From Verrucomicrobia bacterium UBA740 (lineage in GTDB: Bacteria > Verrucomicrobiota > Kiritimatiellia > RFP12 > UBA1067), in NCBI GenBank assembly GCA_002298665.1, contig DBKW01000053.1, positions 461-10,058 of the forward strand: a stretch of 9,598 bases of DNA. The letters run 5' to 3'. Of the stretch, positions 1 to 5,885 are shown piece after piece. Numbering within the stretch: position 1 is the stretch's first letter; each line of letters opens with the position of its first letter. Position numbers and translations under genes: made by a program. Under the pieces are notes generated by a model, which did no database searches, was not told the origin of the DNA, and saw nothing but the letters and a program-made list of their open reading frames with translations.

Positions 1-4
1 GTCC

Positions 5-51
5 ATTGCCCGAGTAAACATCCATACTCTCGGAGCCTTTACATGGGCAAT
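5..51. repeat. Imperfect inverted repeat / stem-loop
   Basis: Left arm 5-18 (ATTGCCCGAGTAAA) and right arm 38-51 (TTTACATGGGCAAT) can pair over 14 positions with one A-A mismatch and one G-U pair, enclosing a 19-nt loop. No T-tract follows on either strand, so it is not a standard intrinsic terminator. It could be the 3' structure of a gene ending upstream of the window, a palindromic element or an operator. The structure is seen directly; its role is unknown. Confidence 0.6.
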
Positions 52-103
52 TCACATGCGGAGGCGATATTCACAAAAAACGGCACACACGAACCCGTAA
101 ATA

Positions 104-112
104 TGGTATAAT
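104..112 (+). promoter_or_regulatory. Extended -10 promoter of operon 1
   Basis: TGGTATAAT is a perfect TATAAT hexamer (107-112) preceded by the TGN extension. No good -35 hexamer is visible 16-19 bases upstream, which fits extended -10 promoters. Transcription would start near 119, giving a leader of about 30 nt. That leader carries a strong ribosome binding site, AAAGGAG at 135-141, nine bases before the ATG at 151. The bases around the hexamer nearly match those at 4400-4417. Confidence 0.75.
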
Positions 113-150
113 AGAGTCATTCCTTATTTTTTGGAAAGGAGATATAAACT

Positions 151-405
151 ATGGCGATTACAACCGATCATATCGTTGGCGCGGCGGTGGGCGTGGGTCT
201 GGCCGCGGCCGGGTACTATTTCTATCGCAAGAATCAGGATAAAGTCGACCAGTTCCTGCGCGACCACGGGATGAACATTCCGGTGCGCGAGAACAAGCCG
301 CTGGCGGCGATGAACATCGAAGAGTTGGCCACGCTCAAGGAGCGCGTGGAGGATCTGCTCGCCGAGCGCGAAGCGGTGGCGAAGGCGGCGGCCGAGGTGA
401 AATGA
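151..405 (+). CDS. Small single-span membrane protein, unknown function
   Basis: This 84-residue protein belongs to no family I can name. Residues about 7-25 form one hydrophobic, Gly/Ala-rich membrane segment, directly followed by Tyr/Arg/Lys residues that suggest a cytoplasmic positive edge. A short amphipathic stretch follows, and then a charged helix (about 57-84, rich in Glu, Leu, Arg and Ala) that looks like a coiled coil. The start is well supported by AAAGGAG nine bases upstream and a strong extended -10 promoter. It is the first gene of operon 1, and its stop overlaps the dCMP deaminase start (ATGA), so the two are translationally coupled. A membrane-anchored scaffold or adaptor is a guess from topology only. 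Confidence 0.8.
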   Translation: MAITTDHIVGAAVGVGLAAAGYYFYRKNQDKVDQFLRDHGMNIPVRENKPLAAMNIEELATLKERVEDLLAEREAVAKAAAEVK

Positions 406-914
406 CGAAAAGACGCCTGCCCGCCGACCCGCGTCCGACGTGGGACGAGTATTTCATGGAGATAGCCGCGGTCGTCGCCAAGCGCAGCAATTGCATGCGC
501 CGACATGTCGCGGCCATCATCGTGAAGGACAACCACATCCTCTCGACCGGGTACAACGGGACGCCGCACGGCGTGAAGAACTGCTTTGCGGGCGGGTGCC
601 CGCGCTGCGCCGGCACGACGAAAAGCGGGTCGCATCTGGAGGAGTGCCTCTGCGTGCACGCCGAGCAGAACGCGATCTGCCAGGCGGCGCTCTACGGGCA
701 CGCCCTGGACGGCGCGACGGTCTATGTGACGATTTCGCCCTGCCTGACCTGCGCGAAACTGCTGATCAACGCGGGCATCCGCGAGGTCGTCTACGGCGGG
801 GACTACGCGTTCCTGGATTCCGTCAAGCACCTCTTTCGCGAGGCGGGCGTCAAATACCGCGCCTTCAAGCCGAAGACGCGCAAGGCGGACAAACAGGAAA
901 AGAACGAACTTTGA
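402..914 (+). CDS. dCMP deaminase (deoxycytidylate deaminase family)
   Basis: A zinc-dependent cytoplasmic enzyme that deaminates dCMP to dUMP, supplying the substrate of thymidylate synthase. The 170 residues carry the cytidine-deaminase signature: HAE at residues 86-88 (zinc ligand His86, catalytic Glu88) and PCLTC at 113-117 (zinc ligands Cys114 and Cys117). The N-terminal WDEYFMEIA stretch and GYNGTPHG are typical of bacterial dCMP deaminases of the ComEB type. Extra cysteines at 61, 66, 69, 82 and 84, with His78, may form the second, structural zinc site known in some members. Length is normal apart from a short Lys-rich tail. The start overlaps the preceding stop by 4 nt (ATGA). A related cytidine-deaminase-fold activity such as tRNA or riboflavin-pathway deamination is less likely, given GYNG and the overall length. 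Confidence 0.92.
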   Translation: MTKRRLPADPRPTWDEYFMEIAAVVAKRSNCMRRHVAAIIVKDNHILSTGYNGTPHGVKNCFAGGCPRCAGTTKSGSHLEECLCVHAEQNAICQAALYGHALDGATVYVTISPCLTCAKLLINAGIREVVYGGDYAFLDSVKHLFREAGVKYRAFKPKTRKADKQEKNEL

Positions 915-917
915 TTT

Positions 918-932
918 CCGGCCCACGGCCGG
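918..932. other. Intercistronic GC hairpin
   Basis: CCGGCC (918-923), loop CAC, GGCCGG (927-932) form a perfect 6-bp stem in the 42-nt gap between the dCMP deaminase and tpiA. No T-tract follows on either strand, so it should not terminate transcription. It may protect the 3' end of a processed upstream message or tune the expression ratio. It ends 14 bases before the tpiA Shine-Dalgarno sequence (AGGA at 947-950). Confidence 0.45.
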
Positions 933-956
933 TACGAACAACCACAAGGAAAGAAA

Positions 957-1721
957 ATGAGAAAGAAAATCATTGCTGGCAACTGGAAGATGAACGTCAA
1001 GCCGTCCGAAACCGCGGCGCTTGTCAAGGGGATCGCGGAGGCGACGAAGGATATGGCGAACGTGGACATCGTCTGCTGCACGCCGGCGATCGACATTCCC
1101 GCGGCGGTCGCGGCGGCGGCCGGCACGGCCGTGGCCATCGGCGCGGAGAACGTGCACTGGGAAGACCACGGCGCGTTCACGGGCGAAATCTCGACGGGCA
1201 TGCTCCTGGATGCGGGCGCGAAGTACGTGATCGTGGGCCACTCCGAGCGCCGCCAGTATTTCGGCGAGACGGACGAGACGGTGAACAAGCGCGCGCGCGC
1301 GGCGATCGCGGCGGGTCTGACGGCCATCGTGTGCGTGGGCGAGACGCTCGAAGAGCGCGAAGCGGGCAAGCTGAACGAAGTCATCGAACGCCAGATGAAC
1401 GTCGGTCTCAAGGACGTGGCCGCGGCGGACTGCGCGAAGCTCGTCATCGCCTACGAGCCGGTCTGGGCGATCGGCACCGGCAAGACCGCGACGCCCGACC
1501 AGGCGCAGGAAGTGCACGCGCTCATCCGCGCGACTCTCGCCAAGCTCGTGGGCGCCGAGACGGCGGAAACGGTCCGCATCCAGTACGGCGGGTCGATGAA
1601 GCCGGGCAATGCGGCCGAACTTCTCGCGAAGAAGGATATCGACGGCGGTCTCATCGGCGGCGCCGCGCTCAAGGCGGACTCTTTCGCCGGCATCATCGCC
1701 GCGGCGGCGGCCGCGAAGTAA
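957..1721 (+). CDS. tpiA: Triose-phosphate isomerase
   Basis: Interconverts dihydroxyacetone phosphate and glyceraldehyde 3-phosphate in glycolysis and gluconeogenesis, acting as a cytoplasmic dimer. The 254-residue length is standard for the family. Visible signatures are GNWKMN at residues 8-13 (Asn9 and catalytic Lys11), VGHSERR with the electrophile His95, the catalytic base Glu167 in YEPVWAIGTG (the flexible loop 6 follows), and the phosphate-binding YGGSM and GGLIGGAAL stretches near the C-terminus. The start is supported by AGGA six bases upstream. The last bases form TAATG with the next gene, giving a 1-nt overlap. tpiA often sits with gap, pgk or secG; here it is placed between a deaminase and an LRR lipoprotein gene instead. 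Confidence 0.98.
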   Translation: MRKKIIAGNWKMNVKPSETAALVKGIAEATKDMANVDIVCCTPAIDIPAAVAAAAGTAVAIGAENVHWEDHGAFTGEISTGMLLDAGAKYVIVGHSERRQYFGETDETVNKRARAAIAAGLTAIVCVGETLEEREAGKLNEVIERQMNVGLKDVAAADCAKLVIAYEPVWAIGTGKTATPDQAQEVHALIRATLAKLVGAETAETVRIQYGGSMKPGNAAELLAKKDIDGGLIGGAALKADSFAGIIAAAAAAK

Positions 1722-2320
1722 TGGACGGCCTTGTCCTGAAAGCGCTTGCGCTCGCCGCGTTCGCGGCGTGCGCGGGTTGCTTCGACGAACCTTCCGACGC
1801 GGCGCGCGCCGTGCCGGAGGGGGCGCACGTCTATCTGCAGGATCGCGGTCTCGGCGACCTCGCGGACGAGAAACTGGACGCGTCGAAGATTGTCTATCTC
1901 AACCTGGACCGGAACGCCCTGACGAACGCGGACCCCGTCGCCGCCTTGACGAACCTCAAGTGGCTGCGGCTCAATTCCAACCGCCTCGCGGCGTTGCCGA
2001 ACCTGGCCGCGCTCACGCAATTGCGGCGGATTTACCTGGCGCGGAACCGGTTCACGACCGTGCCGGAGACGCTCAAGGACCTGCCGGCGCTGACGGATAT
2101 CGAGCTTTCGGACAACCCGCTGACCGCGATTCCGGACTGGCTCGCACGCAAGGAAGGTCTGCTTTTCCTTTCGTTCAACCGCACGAACATCCGCAAGCTT
2201 CCGCCTGATCTGTCGGCCTGGCGCTCCCTGAAGGCGCTTCAGCTGGGCGGACTCGGGCTTCCGTCGGACGAGATGGCGCGCATCCGCGCGGCGCTTCCCA
2301 AGACGGCGATCGTTTTCTGA
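1721..2320 (+). CDS. Leucine-rich-repeat protein, probable lipoprotein
   Basis: A 199-residue protein. The first 20 residues are a hydrophobic Ala/Leu-rich signal with a single Lys7, ending at AACAGC. Cleavage before Cys20 (or Cys17) would yield a lipid-anchored envelope protein. The lipobox is non-canonical, and the Asp2/Lys7 N-region is weakly charged. From about residue 60 to 185 there are roughly six leucine-rich repeats of about 22-23 residues with the LxxLxLxxNxL pattern, for example LKWLRLNSNRLAALPN. LRRs usually bind proteins; no partner is evident here. The same frame stays open far upstream by chance, but the ATG at 1721 is chosen because it overlaps the tpiA stop (TAATG) and starts a sensible signal peptide. 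The stop overlaps the next start (TGATG). Confidence 0.85.
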   Translation: MDGLVLKALALAAFAACAGCFDEPSDAARAVPEGAHVYLQDRGLGDLADEKLDASKIVYLNLDRNALTNADPVAALTNLKWLRLNSNRLAALPNLAALTQLRRIYLARNRFTTVPETLKDLPALTDIELSDNPLTAIPDWLARKEGLLFLSFNRTNIRKLPPDLSAWRSLKALQLGGLGLPSDEMARIRAALPKTAIVF

Positions 2321-3768
2321 TGGCGGCGTCTGTCCAGACCCCGAGCGAACTCGACGAACTCGACCATGGGCCGCTCGGGCGGCTTCTGCTGAAGTATTCG
2401 TGGCCGGCCCTGGTCGCGATGAGCCTGAACGCCTTCTATTCGGTCGTCGACCGCGTGTTCATCGGGCAGGGGTGCGGCGTGGACGCGATGGCGGGGCTCA
2501 CGCTCGCGATGCCGCTCACGCTGCTTTTCGGGGCGTTTGGCGTTTTGATCGGGGCGGGGCATTCGGCGATACTTTCCATCAAATTGGGCGCGAAGGACAT
2601 GGTCGCCTGCGAGAAGCTGCTCGGCCAGCTTATTGCCTTCAAGCTTCTCCTGTTTCTGACGCTGACGCCGCTCGTCTATTTCAATCTCGATACGATTCTC
2701 GCCTGGTGCGGCGCGGCGCGCGTGACGCCGGGCGCCTATGCCGCGGCGCGCGAATATCTGCAGATTCTCCTTTTCGCCTACATCTTCTCGCACCTGTCGT
2801 TCGGGCTTTCGGCCATGCAGCGCGCGGAGGGCGGGGCGTTCCGTTCCATGCTCTGCATGGTCGTCGGTTTTGGATTGAATCTGATTCTCGATCCCATTTT
2901 CATCTTCGGCTTCGGCATGGGCGTCGCCGGCGCGGCGTGGGCGACGAACATCTCCATGTTCTGTTCGTGCCTGTGGGCGCTGCGGTACTATTGGACGGGG
3001 CAGACGGCCGTGCGGCTCGATTGGCGGCGCATCGGCTTCCACAAGGGGCTTGTCTGGCGTCCGTTCGGCATCGGCTTTTCACCGTTCTTCCAGCAGATCC
3101 TGAGCGCGTTCATCACGGTCTCGCTGCAGATAGCCTTTACGCGCTGGGTTCCGGACGAAGCGGCGCGGACGGCGCAGATCGCCTCCCTCGGGGTGTTCCA
3201 GGCCTGCCTCATCCTCATCATGATGCCGATATTGGGCGCCCAGCAGGGCCTGCAGCCCATCATCGGCTACAATTGGGGGGCGCGCAACTTCATGCGCGTC
3301 AACCAGACCCTTGTGCTGGGGCTGTATGTCACCGCCGCGCTGACGACGATCGCGTTTGTCATCCAGGTCATCCCGCCGTTTCCGACGTGGCTGGCGCGGC
3401 TTTTCATCTCGGGCGACCAGCCGGCGCTCATCGCGCTTTCGGCGCGCGATCTGCAGATTTCGAACCTCATGATCTGGTGCATTTTCATCAATATCGTGTC
3501 CTCGACCTACTTCCAGTCCATCGGACGCCCGCGCACCGCCATCCTGCTTTCGCTCCTGCGCCAGGGCGTCTGTCTGCTGCCGGTCATCTGGTTCCTGCCG
3601 CACTTCATGGCGAACAAGACGCTGGCAATCTGGCTGTGCATGCCGATTTCGGATGGCGTGGCCAACGCGGTTTCGGTTCTGCCGCTCGTGCTGAACATGC
3701 GCTTTCTGGCGCGCGTCCGGCCGCGCGCGGCGTTCAAAGGGGTCGTTCAAGCGAGAAAAACGAGGTAG
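2320..3768 (+). CDS. MATE-family multidrug/metabolite transporter
   Basis: An integral inner-membrane protein of 482 residues with about twelve hydrophobic segments in two halves, as expected for MATE exporters that use Na+ or H+ antiport. Supporting features are the N-terminal LLLKYSWPALVAMSLNAFYSVVDRVFIG stretch (residues about 22-49), which matches the family's first helix and VDxxFIG motif, and QGLQPIIGYNWGA (about residues 309-321), typical of MepA-like members. A second VDP-type helix contains LNLILDPIFIFGFGMGVAGAAWAT. The C-terminal tail is Arg/Lys-rich and probably cytoplasmic. The start overlaps the preceding stop by one base. Substrate cannot be told from sequence; flavin, drug or lipid-linked cargo remain possible. 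Confidence 0.93.
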   Translation: MAASVQTPSELDELDHGPLGRLLLKYSWPALVAMSLNAFYSVVDRVFIGQGCGVDAMAGLTLAMPLTLLFGAFGVLIGAGHSAILSIKLGAKDMVACEKLLGQLIAFKLLLFLTLTPLVYFNLDTILAWCGAARVTPGAYAAAREYLQILLFAYIFSHLSFGLSAMQRAEGGAFRSMLCMVVGFGLNLILDPIFIFGFGMGVAGAAWATNISMFCSCLWALRYYWTGQTAVRLDWRRIGFHKGLVWRPFGIGFSPFFQQILSAFITVSLQIAFTRWVPDEAARTAQIASLGVFQACLILIMMPILGAQQGLQPIIGYNWGARNFMRVNQTLVLGLYVTAALTTIAFVIQVIPPFPTWLARLFISGDQPALIALSARDLQISNLMIWCIFINIVSSTYFQSIGRPRTAILLSLLRQGVCLLPVIWFLPHFMANKTLAIWLCMPISDGVANAVSVLPLVLNMRFLARVRPRAAFKGVVQARKTR

Positions 3769-3772
3769 TCCT

Positions 3773-4375
3773 ATGAAATTCAAACTTGTGATAGTCGGAC
3801 CTTTCGAGGTCAACTGCATGGTGGCGGTTCGGCCGGACAATACGGCGTGGATCGTCGACCCGGGGGATGAACCGGAAAAAATCCTTGCGGCCGTCCGGGA
3901 GGAGGGCGCCGTGCCGGGGGCCATCCTGCTGACGCACACCCACTTCGACCATATCGGCGCGATTCCCGCCCTGCAGCGGGCGCACCCCGATTTGCCCGTC
4001 TACGTGCATCCGGCGGACGCGCCGGCGTTCGGCGATCCCCGCAACCAGATGCCGCCGGACTACCCCCTCGCGCCGGTGCCGCGGAACATCCGCGACTGCC
4101 GCGAACTCGCCGGCGTGGACGTGATCGAGACGCCCGGCCATACGCCCGGCGGCGTCTGCTACTGGTTCAAGGACGCGAAACTGCTCCTTTCGGGCGACAC
4201 GCTCTTCGCGGGTTCCTGCGGGCGTACGGACTTCCCGGGCGGAGACTACCCGGCGCTGAAGCGGTCCCTCGCGCGGTTGATGACGCTTCCGGACGACGTG
4301 CAGGTCGTTCCCGGGCACGGTCCTTGCACGACGATCGCACGCGAGCGGGAGTCCAATCCCTATGTGCGCGGATGA
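3773..4375 (+). CDS. MBL-fold metallo-hydrolase, glyoxalase II-like
   Basis: A cytoplasmic metallo-beta-lactamase-fold hydrolase of 200 residues that probably binds two zinc or iron ions. Ligands visible in order are the HTHFDH motif (His55, His57, Asp59, His60), His123 in TPGHTPGG, bridging Asp142 in SGDTLF, and His182 in PGHG. The length and the LFAGSCGRTDFPGG segment match the short YcbL-type glyoxalase II relatives, which lack the C-terminal substrate domain of classical glyoxalase II. A thiol-ester such as S-lactoylglutathione or an analogous thiol conjugate is the likely substrate class, but this is inference. The gene starts 4 nt after the MATE stop and is preceded by GAGG at 3762-3765. 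It is the last gene of operon 1. Confidence 0.92.
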   Translation: MKFKLVIVGPFEVNCMVAVRPDNTAWIVDPGDEPEKILAAVREEGAVPGAILLTHTHFDHIGAIPALQRAHPDLPVYVHPADAPAFGDPRNQMPPDYPLAPVPRNIRDCRELAGVDVIETPGHTPGGVCYWFKDAKLLLSGDTLFAGSCGRTDFPGGDYPALKRSLARLMTLPDDVQVVPGHGPCTTIARERESNPYVRG

Positions 4376-4403
4376 AAAAGTCTCCCTCTTTCGAGCTAAA
4401 ATA

Positions 4404-4412
4404 TGTTATAAT
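4404..4412 (+). promoter_or_regulatory. Extended -10 promoter of operon 2 (near-leaderless)
   Basis: TGTTATAAT: perfect TATAAT at 4407-4412 with a TGN extension and no recognisable -35. The surroundings (AAATATG before, AGAG after) nearly match the promoter at 104-112. Transcription should begin about seven bases downstream, near 4419, whereas the ATG is at 4422. The mRNA would therefore have at most a few leader bases and no Shine-Dalgarno site. No terminator for operon 1 is visible in the 46-nt gap, so read-through is also possible. Confidence 0.7.
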
Positions 4413-4421
4413 TAGAGCAGT

Positions 4422-5885
4422 ATGAGCACAGACGAATCGGTAAAGTTGGATCTTGGCGCGTTCGATTTCACGCCCGACTGGGCGAAGAAGGACGCGGGAG
4501 TCACGGTCGGGAAGATGCGCCCGGCGCGGGAGGAGACCGCGGCGGACGCGGCGCGCGGTCCCCAGCGGGGAGCCGACCGCGGCAAGAAGCCGTTCGGTCC
4601 GCGCAAGCCCTTTGCCCGTGGCGACCGGCGCGAGGCCCCGATGCGCGGTCCCGTGCGCCCCGAAGAGCCGCAGCTCGAGCTCGAGGTGAAGGTTCTGCCC
4701 GAGACGCGCGCGCTCGGAACCATCATCCGCAAACTGCAGCAGGATCCGCACGCGTACAAATTCAAGGATCTCGCGCGTTTCTTCCTCGACAATCCCGAAT
4801 CCGTCCTCTTGCGCGTCGCGCCGAAGAACGTGAAGCCGGGCGAGGCGGCGCCGCGGCCGTTCCACCAGTGCAAGGCGTGCGGATTCGCCGCGCTGAGCGC
4901 GGAAGAGCTTGTCGCGCACATCCTTGCCGCGCATCTGGGCGACTACTACGAAACGCGCGAGGTCGCGTGCGAGCCGCCTAAGGGGAACTTTCCGTGCGTC
5001 GCGAAATGCGGCCTTTCGGGCGTCGTGCTCGGTCCGCCGAATATCCATGATTTCACGAACCGCGTGCAGGAGATGATCCGCACGCGCTATCCGGACATGA
5101 CGGAAGAAGCGTACCGCGCACATCTCGAGATGGTGCGCGACCCCGAAGCCATCGAGGCTTGGCGACAGAGCGCGACGAAGAAGACGGTCTACGTGGCGAA
5201 GGGCGCGGCCGAAGACGCGCCGCAACTGACGCGCGAGCAGGCCGAAAGCGCGTTCCGCCAGTCTTTCCTCGCGCCGCTGATGGACAATCCGAAGGTTCTC
5301 ATGATCACGGCGGATCGCGCCTTGAAGAGTCCGGTTCGGGCTCTGGCGCGCGCGGCGCGCTTTGCGCTGGAGGACGAGCACCGCATGCCGCGCGGCATGT
5401 GTTTCGCCCTGCGCGGCGCGCTGTACCACCGCAAGCTGAACTTCTTCCGGGCGAACGACGCGCGCGGTCCCGAGTTCGTGACGAGCGTCTCCTACAAGCC
5501 GTTCGACGCGGCCCACGCGATCCCCGAGCTCGCCCGCGTGGCGAACTTCGTCGCGGAACATCCGTGTGCCCTGCGCGAGGAAATCGCGCCCGACGCCGAA
5601 TCGGCCAAGCATCTGGACTGGCTCGTTTCAACGGGTCATGTCGTCGCGTACGTCAACGGCGCCTATTCGCCGGTGGAGAAGTACCCGAAGTACGGTCCGC
5701 AATGGCGCAAGAAGGCGCCGGTCGCCCAGACGGCGCCGTCCGCCTCGACAGAACCGGAATCCGCACCGGCCGCCGCGCCCGCGGCGGAACCCGTTTCGCC
5801 GGCGGCGGAGTCCGCCGCGGTGCAGGTCGCGACCCCCGCGGAAGAGAAAAAGGCTGAAGAGAAGAAAGAAGAGAAAGAACAATGA
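4422..5885 (+). CDS. Uncharacterised C2H2 zinc-finger protein, coupled to pheT
   Basis: 487 residues, unknown function. Residues 1 to about 85 are disordered and rich in Arg, Gly, Pro and Lys after a short LDLGAFDFTPDWAKK opening, which suggests nucleic-acid contact. A classical C2H2 pattern follows: Cys150, Cys153, His166 and His171 (C-x2-C-x12-H-x4-H). Three more cysteines (183, 192, 196) lie in a CEPPKGNFPCVAKCG segment that may bind a second metal. The middle and C-terminal part (about 200-420) appears folded, including a helical RYPDMTEEAYRAHLEM region. The tail (about 430-487) is Ala/Pro-rich, then Glu/Lys-rich. From memory, similar proteins occur in Verrucomicrobia and relatives, always uncharacterised. 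The gene has its own promoter and overlaps pheT by 4 nt (ATGA). A role tied to RNA or translation is inferred from this coupling and the basic N-terminus only. Confidence 0.85.
   Translation: MSTDESVKLDLGAFDFTPDWAKKDAGVTVGKMRPAREETAADAARGPQRGADRGKKPFGPRKPFARGDRREAPMRGPVRPEEPQLELEVKVLPETRALGTIIRKLQQDPHAYKFKDLARFFLDNPESVLLRVAPKNVKPGEAAPRPFHQCKACGFAALSAEELVAHILAAHLGDYYETREVACEPPKGNFPCVAKCGLSGVVLGPPNIHDFTNRVQEMIRTRYPDMTEEAYRAHLEMVRDPEAIEAWRQSATKKTVYVAKGAAEDAPQLTREQAESAFRQSFLAPLMDNPKVLMITADRALKSPVRALARAARFALEDEHRMPRGMCFALRGALYHRKLNFFRANDARGPEFVTSVSYKPFDAAHAIPELARVANFVAEHPCALREEIAPDAESAKHLDWLVSTGHVVAYVNGAYSPVEKYPKYGPQWRKKAPVAQTAPSASTEPESAPAAAPAAEPVSPAAESAAVQVATPAEEKKAEEKKEEKEQ

Noticed and set aside
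1..25. Possible divergent minus-strand gene start (MDVYSGNG)
   Set aside because: Only eight residues are in the window, and there is no clear Shine-Dalgarno site or promoter. Its ATG lies in the loop of the stem at 5-51.
1..114. Open + strand frames entering from the left edge
   Set aside because: Frame 1 (to 114) and frame 2 (to 98) are both open with no recognisable C-terminus, and the promoter lies within the end of frame 1. I could not choose a real gene end.
234..1517. Long open frame on the minus strand opposite the dCMP deaminase and tpiA genes
   Set aside because: It is Arg/His/Ala-rich, has no recognisable motif, and lies opposite two clearly real genes. This is the usual shadow of GC-biased codon use. 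The same applies to minus-strand frames at 3079-3939, 4167-5612, 5663-7072, 7349-8350 and 8172-9161.
440..1720. Open + strand frame running through the dCMP deaminase and tpiA genes into the LRR gene
   Set aside because: Only the part from 1721 gives a sensible protein (signal peptide plus LRRs). The upstream part is out of frame with two certain genes.
4369..4392. Terminator for operon 1 (GAAAAAG...CTCTTTC)
   Set aside because: The stem is A/T-rich with a mismatch, spans the stop codon and has no T-tract after it.
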